A DNA stretch of 64,000 nucleotides. Source: Takifugu bimaculatus (lineage: Eukaryota > Chordata > Actinopteri > Tetraodontiformes > Tetraodontidae). Shown here piece after piece: positions 48,184 to 61,880 of the stretch. The notes below the pieces were generated by a model, which had not been told where the DNA came from, ran no database searches, and saw nothing but the letters and a program-made list of their open reading frames with translations. The translations under genes were made by a program, and so were the position numbers. The DNA lies in contig CP034995.1 of assembly GCA_004026145.2 (NCBI GenBank), positions 9,692,887 through 9,756,886 on the forward strand. Direction: 5' to 3'. Each line of letters opens with the position of its first letter. Within the stretch, counting starts at the first letter, position 1.

Positions 48184-49611
48184 CATTTACTGGCTCAGGT
48201 CTCATCAAACTTTAACCAGGCAGCCTAAACAGCTTCAAATGGAATAAAACACCACCGACAGACTCTGGTACTGTACACACGTTACACAAACTGACACACT
48301 TGTTGTAGGTTTACACTCACACGCACATGCATGCGCAGACAGACGTGTGCTCATAATTGTCCTTACTTTCCAAAAATGTCCCCACTTTGCCAGTATTGCA
48401 GAATCCCCACTTATGGAATCAAGGCATAGCAGTTTCACAAACACACACACATGCTTCTACTACTATCTTTGAGGGGACTTTCCTTGAAACACATCCTCTT
48501 ACCTTGACCTTAACTTTTTGAAGCCCAAGCTGTGAGGGCCAGCCACCTTGTCCTCACTTTGTATACATGTCCTCACTATACTGGAGAAACTCACTATTGA
48601 GCCTTCACTACCGGTATATACCATACACAGGAACACAAACACACACACCCAGTGTGCTCGTGTGTGTGTTAAAAGTCAAACTGAAGCACTTGGGAGGATT
48701 TCTGTCATCGGCTTCTTTTATTTCCTGCATCGCTCACTATAATTTTGTGCCACACTCGGCTCCAGCTCAAGCTTTCATTGTTCCCACTTCATCCGCTTTC
48801 CTCTTGTTTTCCTCCTAAAAGCGCCGGTTTTGTTCTCTCCGGATCCCTCGCTCCATCTCTCTGTCTCACCCACGTCTTATCTTGGGGTGGGGGGGGGGGG
48901 TTGAGAGCGAGCGCCCGCGGTCCCGTGACATGATTGCTTGTTCCTCGGCCGACGTTCAGCCAACTGTGTGTGTGTTTGTCTGTGAGTCCTATTCAGAATC
49001 CATCTCATTCATCAACACAACAGCCATTCACCCAAAGGCCCTTCTCATGACTATATTGATGCCTGGCTCTTTAGGAGCCCGCCAGCCCCCTCAGGTGACG
49101 ACATACGATCGGTTGTCCCAGTGGTGAAGGTGGTTATCCATTGGACGCCCCAGAACATGAATAAGTGCCCTCACCTGCCCAATCACTCACTGGTTTCAAG
49201 GTGCCGGGTGGATTTATCACGTATTGTGGTTCTATATCGTCCTGCATTTACGCCAAATAGCTGAAAGAATCCCAAAAGTTCCCCCTTTGATGTTCTGCTG
49301 TGTGTCCGCAAATCAAAGGTTAAAGAAAAGATGGAAGAAAGGGAATTCAGTGTATCCACTGCAGGAAATTCTTCTCCGTCCAGAGAGAGGGGAGAAGGTA
49401 GACTTTGTTATGGGCTACGAGTGTCTGAAAATGACTTTGAAAAGTCAGTGAATGAGTTCAGAGATTCACATAAAATCAATAAGTTTGGGGCCGGAAAGTA
49501 AAACGAGGGCATTAAAGTTCAAGATCCACAATTAAAGTCAAAGTTCTGGACCAGCCTGGGGATGTTGCCTAGTAGTGGGGTCATAAGTATTATCAATTCC
49601 AAATAAATGCA

Positions 49612-49637
49612 GCAAACAAACAAACAAACAAACAAAA
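49612..49637. repeat. (CAAA)n short tandem repeat
   Basis: This is a run of about six CAAA units. Confidence 0.9.
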
Positions 49638-49818
49638 ATATGTTTTTAGGGGGGTCGTTTTAGGGAAATTAAAGTTCGCTGCATGCAACTGATTTTTCCT
49701 GTTTGGTTGATAGTTTGACAGAATCAACAGGAAGGAATTCCTTGTTTGTTTTCCTTCCAGCTGGCTCCCTCACCTGTCTGTTGTTCTGATGTAACCCTGT
49801 GTAACCGCTGACACCAGT

Positions 49819-49852
49819 GTGTGTGTGTGTGTGTGTGTGAGTGTGTGTGTGC
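49819..49852. repeat. (GT)n microsatellite, interrupted
   Basis: A GT run with one GA interruption. Confidence 0.93.
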
Positions 49853-52800
49853 ATGTATTCAGGATTTTACACACGCTCCGACAGTCTTTGGTACACCAAA
49901 ATACTTATCATATCCTTGTGATGCTGCCACTCTACTGCTCCACTGTGAGGCTGCAGTTCTTCAGCATCCACCGTTTATTAGGTCCCTTTTTTAGCCTTTG
50001 AACAAACACGCCATGAAATAAAGAAGCCTATTCTGAAAGCTTGTTCCATGTCTCTGCCTCGGTACATGAATTTGAGCCACGCTGACCCGGCTTGTTAGAA
50101 ACCTCGTCCGTGGAGCGCGCTGATGATGGACAGATCTTCCTTTTCCTTAAGTGATGTTTTTCTTGTTTGTTCATCCAAGCGTGAAAAGAAAGGATGCTAA
50201 TCGCTCACAGACTGCTAATTTCTATGGAGGGAGAGCTCCCCTCCGTGCCCTCGGCCAGCTCAAATGTTCGTGCACACTCTTTTCTGCTGTGTTTGCAGCA
50301 ATAAGTTGTGAATATCTAATGTCATGCGCTCAGGCGTGCGCACGCATGCACTCACCTCGGTGTTAAATGCCACATATGCCTGTTAAATGCTGCTGGCTTC
50401 ACTTCAGGGAGGGCCACGCGTGCTTTAATGCGATTGTAACCTGTCAGGAAGAAACGTGCACAAGCGTGCCGCGATGCCGTCCACACTGACGCGCGCACGC
50501 ACGCACGCATGCACAGACACACCTCGGCGTGTCTCTGAGCATTAAAGCTCGGGTCCATTTGGGCTAAAGTCATTTCTCGGCAGCTGCTCGGGTCTCCTTC
50601 AAAATCAATACAGTGGATTGCTCCGCCGGATCCTCTGGGAAAAGTTACACTGTGGGCATGTGTCCGTGTATTGAATGCAGAAGACACGGGTAAAGAGAGT
50701 GAGCTTACAGCACAGCGTAATAAATTCCTGTTCACGCTCCTCCTCTTCTCCCTCCTCTCCACCCAGGACTCCCCAGACGACCTCACCTCCTCAGACTCCT
50801 TCAGCTGAAGACGTTAAGCCGTCTGATCTTCGCCTCCCTTCGCGCTCCTCTCCCCGCACTGCTCCTCCTTTTGTGCTCCCCTTTACTCCCTTCCTCCTTG
50901 TTTGACCTGCAGATGCCAGATTCAAAATTGTGCCTTCATCCTCCGCCAAAAGGGGTCTGTCCCCTTTTTTGTGTCAGGATGGGCAATTTAAGCACTTTAA
51001 GAGTGGTTCTTTTATTGAGGTGTACCCAGGACAAAGACAGCAAGGCTCCCAATAGAGGCCCCAACCAGGGATAAAATGGTTGCATAATATAAAATTATGT
51101 GTATGGGTTAAGGGGTTCACTAACCCAAATGAAATATTCAGTCTGTTTTATGAGGGTTATGTTACAATCCTTGATGATGCTGAAGCACACATTTGTGTTT
51201 AAAGTTCAAGGTTTAAAGGGGAATAGTGATAATAATATAGTAATGAATGCTTTTGTCCAATTTGTCCTTACACAGGGACAAATGCTGCTTTAGTCTCCTC
51301 AGTGCTCGGGTCAAACAAATCAACTCTCAAAAAAGATTTTAATGAAAATAAAAGAAGAAAAAGAAAATCCCAGTATAGTGATTTTGTTATTTCAATGAAC
51401 CCAACCTAGCAGGATTTGCATTTGTGAACAGTTTTTGTAGCTTTTTCATGGTAAACTTGTACCCTTCCAGGTGATTTTTTTTCTTCCCTTAACTTCCCGT
51501 AACGGCGTGCGAGACATCGTTTCCCAGAAGCAGCATCCGGTGTCTTAATGCTGCACATGTAATGCGTGTGGCAGAGTGGTAAATGGCATCGTCAGCCATT
51601 TGTGGGCAGTAAATGTACATTCTCTCCCCTCAGCAGCTGCAATAAACCCTGATTATACCCGTTTTCCCCCCTGCACTCGCTCTCCAGAGCCCGATGCTCC
51701 GTCTCCTCTCCCTTACCTGCATGCAGATGTGATGGACGCCATCTGGAGTTTTAAGGGCCGGCGTGCCACTTACCTGCCCTCAGCCGGAGCGATGCTTTGA
51801 TGAACACACTTTTGTGTCTCAGGTCTTTTGGCCCTGGAACGCTGACCCACGTCGCCACGATGCTGAGCGGCAGATGGGAGGCGTAACTCACGTCCTATTG
51901 GGAAATGGTGTAACCTCCTATACGGAAGCATGGCTCGGTTTTCTCTTGCATTTTTCTTGTGGCAAGAAAATGTACGGGTGGAACTGCACAGCATCAGTAA
52001 GCGGAGCGGACAGGATGGAGGCCAACCAGGTGGGAGGACAGTAATTAGTCTTAATGTTTGGATTAAGGCGAATCTGAGGGACAAAAACATCTAAGATAGG
52101 AATCTCAGCTCTGCAGGTTTGCTGCTTTGAGATCTGAGTGGCTTCAGCCAAGGAGACCCACAATTTCCTGTACCTGTTGGACAATGATGTGTCAGCCGAA
52201 AGGTCACTCATCACTTCCTGTTGGATTCAGACATCGACATACAAAGCTTTTAAGACGGGCGAGCCCTGTGATATTACCGAGAAAATCAGAATTCAAAGAC
52301 GGAAGTTTTAAAAGGGTAATGCACTTGTTAATGCATGAGAAATACAGGATAGAAAATCGCCACCGTGGGACTTTTCCATACATATACATGAACGTCGGTT
52401 ACATTCAACCCTTTTGTCAGACAAGTTCCCTCAGCGCTAATGAATAAATCGGGCTTCCTCCACCATCGGCCTGCGTTCCTCAGACGGTTGAATGTGTGAT
52501 TTTGTGTTTATGGTCGGAGCGGCTGAAGATGCTAAATGCTAGTTAATCTTAAGGAGGCGGCGGCCTGTGAACTGTGAAGAGCTCAGTGAACAACATCAGC
52601 TTTATCATCCATGTGTTTGGAAATCCATGTACTCGATACAAATGGTGCCAGCCTCTGGTACAGTTAAATGTGGCCACCACTACAGCTGAGCAAAACGTTC
52701 CCTACGGAGAGGAAGACGGAGCCGGATCGAGACAGGCTGAGGCGAGCGCTCGCTGTAAGAGGAGAGAAGAAAGTGTGCAGCCGCCATCTTTCTCACAGAT

Positions 52801-53758
52801 CTGTCAAACAGAATCTGATACGTTACGTTGTCACCACAATGGTGTCTGATTTCACCTCCGTGGAGACTCTTTTCAGTTGCTTTACATGTTGATGAGTAAT
52901 TGCAGCGGCAACGGGCTCTTTCATTTCACCAGACACGACCAGATATTTTACTTTTATTCCTTTACTGACAGGATTGAGGCCTGATTCTGAAATTTCAATG
53001 ACATGAGAGGATCCTCCGTCCTCTGTCTGATGCAGGGGTCAGTGGAACGTTTTTTTAAATAATCATAACAGCCAAAAAGAAAAAAAAATACAAAAAATTG
53101 ATGGAAATCTAATAAATGTTTATTGAGAGATGTACAGAATTCCCATTTTTTGGTTTAACAAGCAACTTGAACGTCTTGATTTGTCAAATAACAGCAAAGA
53201 ACAGATTTAAACGGAAGTAGTTTGAAAGTAACCAACTTGAAATCTTTTACCACATTTGAATCGGTGCTTTTCCCTGATGTTTCCCACATTTGAACCTGAG
53301 AACCTGCTGCACCACTCCGGATGTCTCAAATGCACGTTTGTGCATTTATTTAAACGTGGAACATTTCCAGACGACCTGCTGCAAGCAGCTAATTTGTACC
53401 TTCATCTTTTTATTTAGGTTTTAAATTTCCAAATTTTGACAACGCTGCTACAATCTGCACGCAGAAGAAAAAGGCTCGAGAGCCGATTCTCTGAGCCGCT
53501 GAACAGTAACTTCCCCAATAGAGTCGAGAATTAAACTGCACCAGGAGACACCACCCGAGCTGGATGCACTTAAATGACATTTTGTGTTTTTTTTAAAATT
53601 CCATTTGGGTCACTCTCTATATAAGGCGGCTCTCTGATCTCAGCCGTGCACACTAAAGCACCACCTGACCAGGGAAACTAATTTCCATAGTCTCTGTGCA
53701 GTTCAGCGCCCAAGACAGGGGGATTTTCTTTTATAGGGGGTGGTTTTTCTTCATGACA

Positions 53759-53759
53759 G

Positions 53760-53802
<43 letters not shown>
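53759..53802. repeat. (TG)n microsatellite
   Basis: This is a perfect TG run of about 44 bp. A second short TG run lies at 53,931-53,953. Confidence 0.96.
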
Positions 53803-53804
<2 letters not shown>

Positions 53805-53922
53805 GGCTCCATCTGTGTGTGTGTGTGGACACGCATCGTTCACCCCGCCATCAACTGAAGCAGAACACGGAGGAAATTTTAATCAAGGCTCTCAGCGAGC
53901 ATGGTGGGCTGTGCGCACGCAT

Positions 53923-53953
<31 letters not shown>

Positions 53954-55299
53954 GCACAGGTACAGTAGATTTGAGACCGTGTCAGAGGCCCGGTGATTAA
54001 GCATTAGGACTGTACCTTCCAGTAATAAAGCAGCGCGACCCCAGAGTGCCTCGATGCAATAATGGATTCCGGTGGGTGCGCAGTTCAGCACTAATCATTA
54101 CAAGATATATGCATGTGTGGGGACTCCCGTTGCGGCCACCGTAGTAGATCATAGCCAAATTTTAGCTTTACGAGCCCTCCCTGATCTCAGGCTTTCCCCC
54201 GAATAACCGTTGTTTTACCGATCCAACCGTTTCCGCCACGTCAACGCAGCGCGACATTTATGAGGTGTTTCTTTTCTTAGACAAGTGTAAATCAATGAGA
54301 AAACACAAAAAGCCAGGAGCCACTTTCCTCCAACTGCGCTGCCTTTGTGTGCTGGCAGATAAACTGTACCTTTTGAGCCTCCATTTAGAATAGAAAACCA
54401 GGTCCAGTCAAATATTTTATGGCGTTCTTCCTCATACAGGTCTGGTTAACATGCTCACCTTGGATTCTGCCGTCTGTATCGCCGCCACAGGTCTGAAGTA
54501 AGGCTGAAGTAAGAATCATCGTGGGGGAGAGTAGCTCTCAAGGCTAACATGGTTTCCTTGATTCCTCAAAATGTTTCAGGCTGAACGTCTTTTGGCCCCT
54601 TCCAAAGGAGGTAAAGCAATGATATAGAAATTCCATCTTCTTCGGGGCCCAGAGTTTCATTTCCCAACAAAGTAGTTAAACCATTTATTTGCTGGACTAT
54701 GTAGGCAGAAATTTTCAAAATCCCAGTACCTATATACGTTTTGATAAGAAAAAGGCTCCATTGAACGTCCATCTTTAAAACGGCGACTGAGGAAGACCTT
54801 GAATTCTCCACTTTTACCAGTTTATGAATGCTAAGGTTAGCATTCTTTGATAGTTATTGGATAGAAACTGGTATCAGCAATAGACGTCTCATCGCTTCAT
54901 TCATGCACGAGACCTGTTTATATCGGCGCGTACCCACACCTCTGACAAAAGCTGTTGATTACATCAACAGTGGTATGAAGCACGCGTTCCGATGGCCACT
55001 GTCGCTGCTCTCAAATATGTTTCATTTTCAAAACCACAGACCATATTCTGCTATCACTAATGTTATGGCTGGGTTATTATTATTAGCGCTATAAAGGCGG
55101 CTAATACTGTGGCGTTTTAGTGATTTCACGCTGTTAGCGTTTCTAAAGAGAACAGAGACAATTTGGAGTTGGGAGGGCTTCACACCCATTTCACTCCCTC
55201 CTTATTAAGTCGCTCGGAGTCGACGCTAACCTCCCACCCCCTGCCGTCCGTATTAATTATGCTCCTGTGTAGATCAGGGAGGATTTATTAGATAGAGGA

Positions 55300-55600
55300 A
55301 GGCTTAGGGGTTGCTGGCATTCTGCTTATTAATGATGATCATGCTAATCCCCTTTTCTACGAGACGGGGATTTAGTGCCTCAGGACAGGAGGCCAGTTTT
55401 CACAACGCAAAAAGTTAACTGACATGTGTCACTCCCTGTTTTCCTGATACCCGCTGGCTTTCTTTCCTTCATTACTCAGGTCGGGCAGTGAGCTGATCCT
55501 TGCTGCCTTTTCTCCTGTAATTATTTATGCGGTGCCACTCCTGCCGCTGTCTTCTCCCATGATTCATCATGTTTTTGCATGATTGCACTCCTGTCGAAAC
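55300..55600. promoter_or_regulatory. candidate conserved non-coding element
   Basis: Unique sequence with clustered homeodomain-type words (TTATTAATGATGATCATGCTAA, split across 55,327-55,348; TAATTATTTATGC near 55,518) and no repeats. It is a candidate on appearance alone. Confidence 0.2.
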
Positions 55601-56619
55601 CCCCGAAGATCTAGGTGTGAGATTTGGGGGTGTCGGATCCTGTCATTTTTCGCTCCTCTCGTCTCTCCTTCCTTGCTCCCTCCCTCCCGTCTCCTCATTA
55701 TCTCTGACAGGGGACACTTTAAAGTGGATCCCTGAAATCGCTCCCTTACTGTTTCCATTATGGCTGCACGCCGACGGGTTTTTCATCATCTTCCGTTGCT
55801 CTTCTAAAAGAGTCAAAATATTTTGAAATCAGTGTATTTACCAAGTGTATTCACCTTGATTTGTGATGTCAGCCTCTTCTATTCTACCCCCCATCCATAT
55901 TCCCTATCTTTGCCCTTATTTATCCTGTGGCACTTTTCAATCCCATCCCTCCTTTTCCATCATTGATTTCTTCATTCCCTCAATGTCAGGCCTTCCATCC
56001 GCCTCTCCCCCTGTCACTCCCACATCTCTTTATACTGTCTTGTATTCTTATTCTACATCTTCCACCCAGCCAGCCCTCCCCCTCTCTTTACCAGAGCTCC
56101 AGAGGCTTGCCGGTTTACTTAGGAATAAATCTACCTCTCACGCAGCCACTTCTCAATAATTTCTTTTGTCCCTTTTTTACCACTGCAATCCTTTTAACCT
56201 CCAGCCTCAACAATTAATAAAACACAGCAGTAAAACCTCCGCCCACCCTCTTTTTTCCACCCCCTGCCCCTCCTCTGTCAGTGTGAAGTGATGGATGGCT
56301 GGTAAGAGTGGATGCCAGCTGTGATGTAGTGACACAACAGCTACGGCCTTTTTTTTCCCCCGCTGGCCTCCACCAGTGCGTGTCAGCTTGGGGCTCCATC
56401 ACAGAGCATAAATACAAATGAAATATGACACTAAATTAGCAATAAGCATTCAAATATCAACATTAATTGGATGAAGATCCACAGGATAATATATGAAGGT
56501 AGATTTAGTCTCCTGGGGTCTAACAGTGCAATAATTCCTATTAATAATGTTGCCTTGATGGATGTGTTTTACTTTCCTGCTCTGACATCGGCAGTTTATG
56601 TTCAGTTTCAAATACTTTC

Positions 56620-56860
56620 GAGGAATTTAGCGCATCGCCATTGAGGCAATTAATGCAAATCCGGGCCAATCCCCTAGCCTGCATCGTCATCCAGCTCGCC
56701 GACGTTTGTAGTCCTGAGGCAAATGTCAAGCAATGTGCCGTCACAGTCGCTTCACTCTTCCAGGCTGTGCAGATGCCAAATATAACTTTCACAGTGCCAA
56801 CAAAAGACGGGGAAACGCACCTAATGCAACGTCAGGCCCGCACAAACAACAATAACAACA
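56620..56860. promoter_or_regulatory. candidate conserved non-coding element with octamer-like site
   Basis: Contains ATTAATGCAAATCC near 56,649, which combines a homeodomain core with the octamer core (ATGCAAAT) bound by POU factors, followed by repeat-free sequence. An enhancer role is inference. Confidence 0.25.
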
Positions 56861-59800
56861 GCAAAACGCATACAGAGAACAAGACAACAAGGCCACATCT
56901 TGCATTTCATTACTTTGGGTTAATCAGAGCAACAGATGGTTGCAGGGGAGCAACCATCAAATACCCTGAATGGACTGACTGACACTAAAATAATATATGA
57001 AAAGCTAATTTGCAACAAATACCCAAGCAATTATGGCATAACCGGCACGGATTCCATCCAATATACATTACCTTCAGAAGCTGATCATCTCTTAGATGGT
57101 CCTGCACCTCAGTTGGAGTTCACCTGTGAGTAACTTAATGGATTGAACATCTCAGAATGTTAGAAACAAGGTCTTCAGATCGGATGAAACCAAGTTTGGT
57201 TATTTTGGGCCTCCTTTTTCCATTTAATACTTTACTGCCCCGAACGGTCCCGGAGGTGAGAGAATGGCAAAATATTCACAAATACAGATGGGCAAAACTT
57301 CGGGAGGATGACGGGAGGGCGTAATTGCTGCTAAAGGGTTACTTTAAATAAGTAAAGGGTTTGAATATTTTTAAATCTTCTTCATGGCTTCACCCTTCGG
57401 CGGTTGCCACGGCGAACTCACCCCCTCCATCTCCCTCTATCCTCTGCCTCCTCTTCTCTCGCGCTAGCTAGCTTCTGTCCTCTCCAACCACGTCCACATA
57501 TCTAGCCCCAGGTCTTCCTCCAGGTCCGTAAACCTTTAGACTGTAACTTGCACGGGCTGGAACCGATCCAGAAAGATGTACCGCAGCTTACCTGCAGTGT
57601 TTTCCATCGTTACTTGTGTCTATGTTAACTCACGGCAAAAAGAAAGGTGAGCCTGCACCACTGTGGCGCAGAGCTGAGAGAGAGCGCTGCAATTTATTAC
57701 TTAAATGCCAGATGATAAAGAATTCACAGGCGGAGAGATGAGCAGAGCAGAGCTCTGCACTGAAGCTAGTAGTTATGGGCGACCTTTTCTAACCACTTTA
57801 ACTGTACGGCCATTGAATTCTCATTCGTCTTATTTTGCGCCCTCCACTTTCAAATGAAATGAATCAGCATCAGCATGCACAAAGCTACATTTAACATGTG
57901 TTACACCCTGTGTTTTTCTTTTTTCTTCCCCCATTACTTTTAAATGCTGAGCAGTCTGTCTGACCTTGTGAGAGGGCCCGGATCGTGCGCATTTTCAAAG
58001 TTAACCCTTTTGTATGGTGACGTTCAGAGCCCGATTAAGACGGATTATTGAACACACAGACGCACTACTACATTGCCTCTACCCCCACCCCCCCAATCCT
58101 GTCGGTTCATCTTTTAGTCTCGTGTTTAATCTTGCGATTACACGCTGGATGCTCCATCACAGGCGGCCGGGTCTGGATTTCAGACGTCTGCTGAGCAACG
58201 CAGACGGGGAGCCGTCGAGAAACAAAAGTCCCGAAACTCACTGGTTAAGTGAAGTGAAGTAGCCTTTGGGTCGCGTTTAGTAAGAGGATTGGTGAGCAGC
58301 ATTTATGAAACGAGAAGATTTGTATATATTCACTAAACAATGATGGCATGCTGCCATGGCTCTGGAGGTGGTCGGGAGATAAATGCAACCGATAAAACAC
58401 GTCCTGGCCACCTGCATGGTGAACTAATAAAGACCTTGTTCAGATCTGTCGTGCGATAAACTCAGTGTATCAGGGGTTTATTGGAATAGTTTAGAGGCTG
58501 TTCCTTTCAGAAACATTGTTACCACAGCTTTGAACATAGTTATTTAGGTTTGAAAGGGATTAACAATATGAATCTGTTGTTATCACGCTTCAATGGGTTC
58601 CAGTTCTCAGCTTGCATTTCCACTGGAGGCTGTACATGTAACAAACATCTTATGTTGAAATTGGAAAATGTTAAATAATTTCTGCTGGACATTTGGATAA
58701 TTACACTGGATAGATTAGTGGATGAAATGGCAGTGTTGCTTCTTTATGTGGCTGATTCTTATTTTAATGTACAACCCTGGCAAGGTTCACCAACGGGATC
58801 TATCTGGTTTCTGCCCGAGTGTCGGGTGCGTCCCCCATGGTGCTTTGTGTGTCTCCTGCGGGTCCCAGGAAGGACATCTTGTCCAAAAAGAAAATGCTCC
58901 TAACATCAGTCCGCTCATGCTGCGGGGGTTTACTCGCAGTGAGCTGCTGGCAGGCGGCGCGGATGGCATTCGCGAAAAACACGCGCGGAAACATGCTGGC
59001 ACTTGTACATATTTGCTCTCCAGTGGATCCACACATGTTCCATCTTAATTTCCTTATACTGCGAAAGTGTGTGCATCTGGGGAGGGATGACATTTCCTGT
59101 ATCATGTCCCGCAGCTTGTTTGATCTTTCCTCTTTCATCTCCTTTGCAAAGAAACCTGACATTATAGGGTCTTTCTATGCTCTCTCGCACCATTTTGAGT
59201 TTTAAGCACGGCAGCCGGTGTGTTCACATGGATGCTTATGAGGGAAGCTCGGCAGCAGGGTGAGTACAGTAAGTGTGTCCTCTCCACCTTAAGGTTAAGC
59301 ATAAATAAAGTCTACATTTCCATCTCGCACTGTTTTCCATTTGGGACATTCCATGATACGGATCTTTGTAAAGGGAAAAGGCATCTGTTAAATCATATAA
59401 ATACACATAGCTCATGCATCAAAACAATGGGAGTGCGCTGCCATAGAGGAGACGTCAAGGAGAAAAAACCTTGGTGGGCTGACTGTAAGAGAGATCATTC
59501 ATTATATGTATACGTTTATGTAGTGAACGTAAAAATTGCAGCCGTCCCACCGGTTCCCAGATAACCTTTATCGTTGACATTGAATTCCTGCCAACACTGA
59601 TTGTGCTAGCCTTGAAGTTTCGGTGACCTCTCACATCCCGGCGTACACGTCAGCAGAGGAATATTCCCACAAAGCTAAGCACCTTAATGTAAAGAGGAGG
59701 GAGAGGACATGGGAAGAATGATGACCTCAACATTATACTTAGTATGAGACCTCAGCATAGAGCTGCAGGGGTTTGGATCCCAGGTTCTGGGCCATGCTCA

Positions 59801-60199
59801 GGTCCGGTGGTAAGTACTTCACTTTCCTCACAAAGTCCGAAATGTGCACATTAAGCTAATTGGAGACTGAATTCATGTTCATTCCTGCCTCCCCCCACTG
59901 ACTGCTGGGACAGACTGGGGAAACGGTTTCACTAAATCGGATCCCAAAAGCACCCAAAAGCAGGTCAACGCATCTTTGAAATCAAACAGGAGGGTACAGA
60001 CGCTGGTACGAGACAATCTGGCACACAAAGGGACGGTGAAGTGAGTTTAAAAACCCCAGGAAGGGGGAGGAGCCATTCTTTTTATGCATCCATTTCATCA
60101 GCCAGGGTACCTTCACTTTCAGCTTTGCTGTTTTGGTCAAAAAACTCACCTTAGCATCACCTCGACATTGTCGTGGTGAAGGCTTATATCATAAATACT

Positions 60200-60233
60200 T
60201 ACCGGCCATACTTTCTGGTAAGTATGGCCGGTA
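60200..60233. repeat. perfect 14-bp inverted repeat
   Basis: Arms TACCGGCCATACTT and AAGTATGGCCGGTA are exact reverse complements separated by the loop TCTGGT. The arms are 50% GC or more and unrelated to the flanking microsatellites. Confidence 0.92.
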
Positions 60234-60493
60234 TTCCACAGCCTCCACGTGCTTCAGCTGCCGGCGCCAATGAGGAGAATCGGAACATGTCTCAAGCCCA
60301 GCTTTTAATAAAACGGATCTGCCTGCTCAGTGAACAATCACCGATGTGAGAGGCACATATGCACACGCTCGGAAACACAGGCTCTCCCTCAGTATGACGC
60401 TGATGCGCAACTCTTCCTGCTGCGACGAGCTCTTCTCATGGGCTTCTAGTCATGTTAGACACCGGTGAAAAACTGATTCTGTCACTGTGTACA

Positions 60494-60620
<127 letters not shown>

Positions 60621-61679
60621 CAGATCGCCGTGGCTCATTGTGACTCAGCGATGTTTTTCAGGATTCCAGACACTGTTCAGACAGATTGGCTTCTCATCTT
60701 TAAGACAGCTGATAATGAATTTAAAGCACACCCCTTGGCTCGGGCATACCTGTGGAAAGCACAGCCCAGGATGATAAAAGAGGCAGACAGACACTGTGTG
60801 CCTTGGCCAGGCATCATAGCGGAAATGAAAATAACTTGCGGTAGTGCTGAGGCTAAATTGGCAGGTTTCATAAAAGGGAGCCCTTCTGCCTTGCGCGGTG
60901 CTCAGAGGGATTGGAATTTGGTCCGTGGGATTATTATGAAGAAAACTGGAATGTGAAATGACAGCTGTGCTTTAAGTGACACAATATATGGTTAGTTTCT
61001 ATCAGCTGTGTGTGTGACAGCTTCAGGTCTGATTATATTGAGAAATCTTTGACCGTTCTCTCCCAACATATAAAACAAACATGTTCGCAAGGATGTATTT
61101 TGACCAGACACTCATGTGGCTTCTCATGGGTCATCCAGCTTCTTCTGCATGTTTGAGCACCTCAACCATTCCTCAGAGTCCGGTTGCCATCTTGAAGCTA
61201 CCCACACCTTCAGACCACAACTGAGGGTCAATGTTGAGACTAATGGGCAAATTAAATGTAGTTCAGTCTCAAGATGCATGAACTCCTCACCTTTCAGCCT
61301 TTCAGCTCTGAAGGGTAAACAAAGAGCAGTTCATGCCAGTGGAAGATCAGGGTGACCTGTCGATGGGGTTACCCGTAAGTGCCTGGTTCCCTTGGAACCC
61401 GCCGTGCTCACACCAAAACAGAGCCATGGACTCCATCCTCCAGAGGTCCCACCCCTTGCAGAAGTCACAGGGGTCAGGTGTAAACACGTTGGTAAACACG
61501 TTTACATTAAGAAAGCTGGAGATAGGAATGTGTTTACAATCAGCTCGGCAGCTTTTCCACTTTTTTTTTTGGTGGCATCCTTAAAATGATAACCGTGCGA
61601 TAGCCACCAAGCAACCTGACACACCTAACCTGCCAATCTTGAGGCAACAAATCTATTATGTCTGGTGGACTAATTAAAA

Positions 61680-61880
61680 TGATATCAGTGATTGTTGCTA
61701 ATTGTTGGGCTCTGTACCTCAGTCAATAAGTCTTCCCTTTCATCCCAGTGTTGAAGTGCAGGATCAACTAATTGAAGCTTTTGTTAATCAGGGGTCTGAT
61801 TGAGTCAGAAAGCAAGTTCAATTAAGCTGTCAAACAGTAATGTCACAAGTCAGCATCAATGATTACTTTTTCTTTGTTTT
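61680..61880. promoter_or_regulatory. candidate conserved non-coding element
   Basis: Repeat-free sequence with several TAAT/ATTA cores (CAACTAATTGAAG, TTGTTAATC, TTCAATTAAGC, AATGATTAC). It is a candidate on appearance only. Confidence 0.18.

Noticed and set aside
50675..50905. Ser/Pro-rich frame
   Set aside because: It is a CT-rich low-complexity translation with no supporting splice or start context.
60630..60956. 108-codon plus-strand frame, non-repetitive
   Set aside because: It looks more protein-like than most, but no family was recognised, there are no plausible splice sites in frame, and it does not resemble sarcoglycan exon 2.
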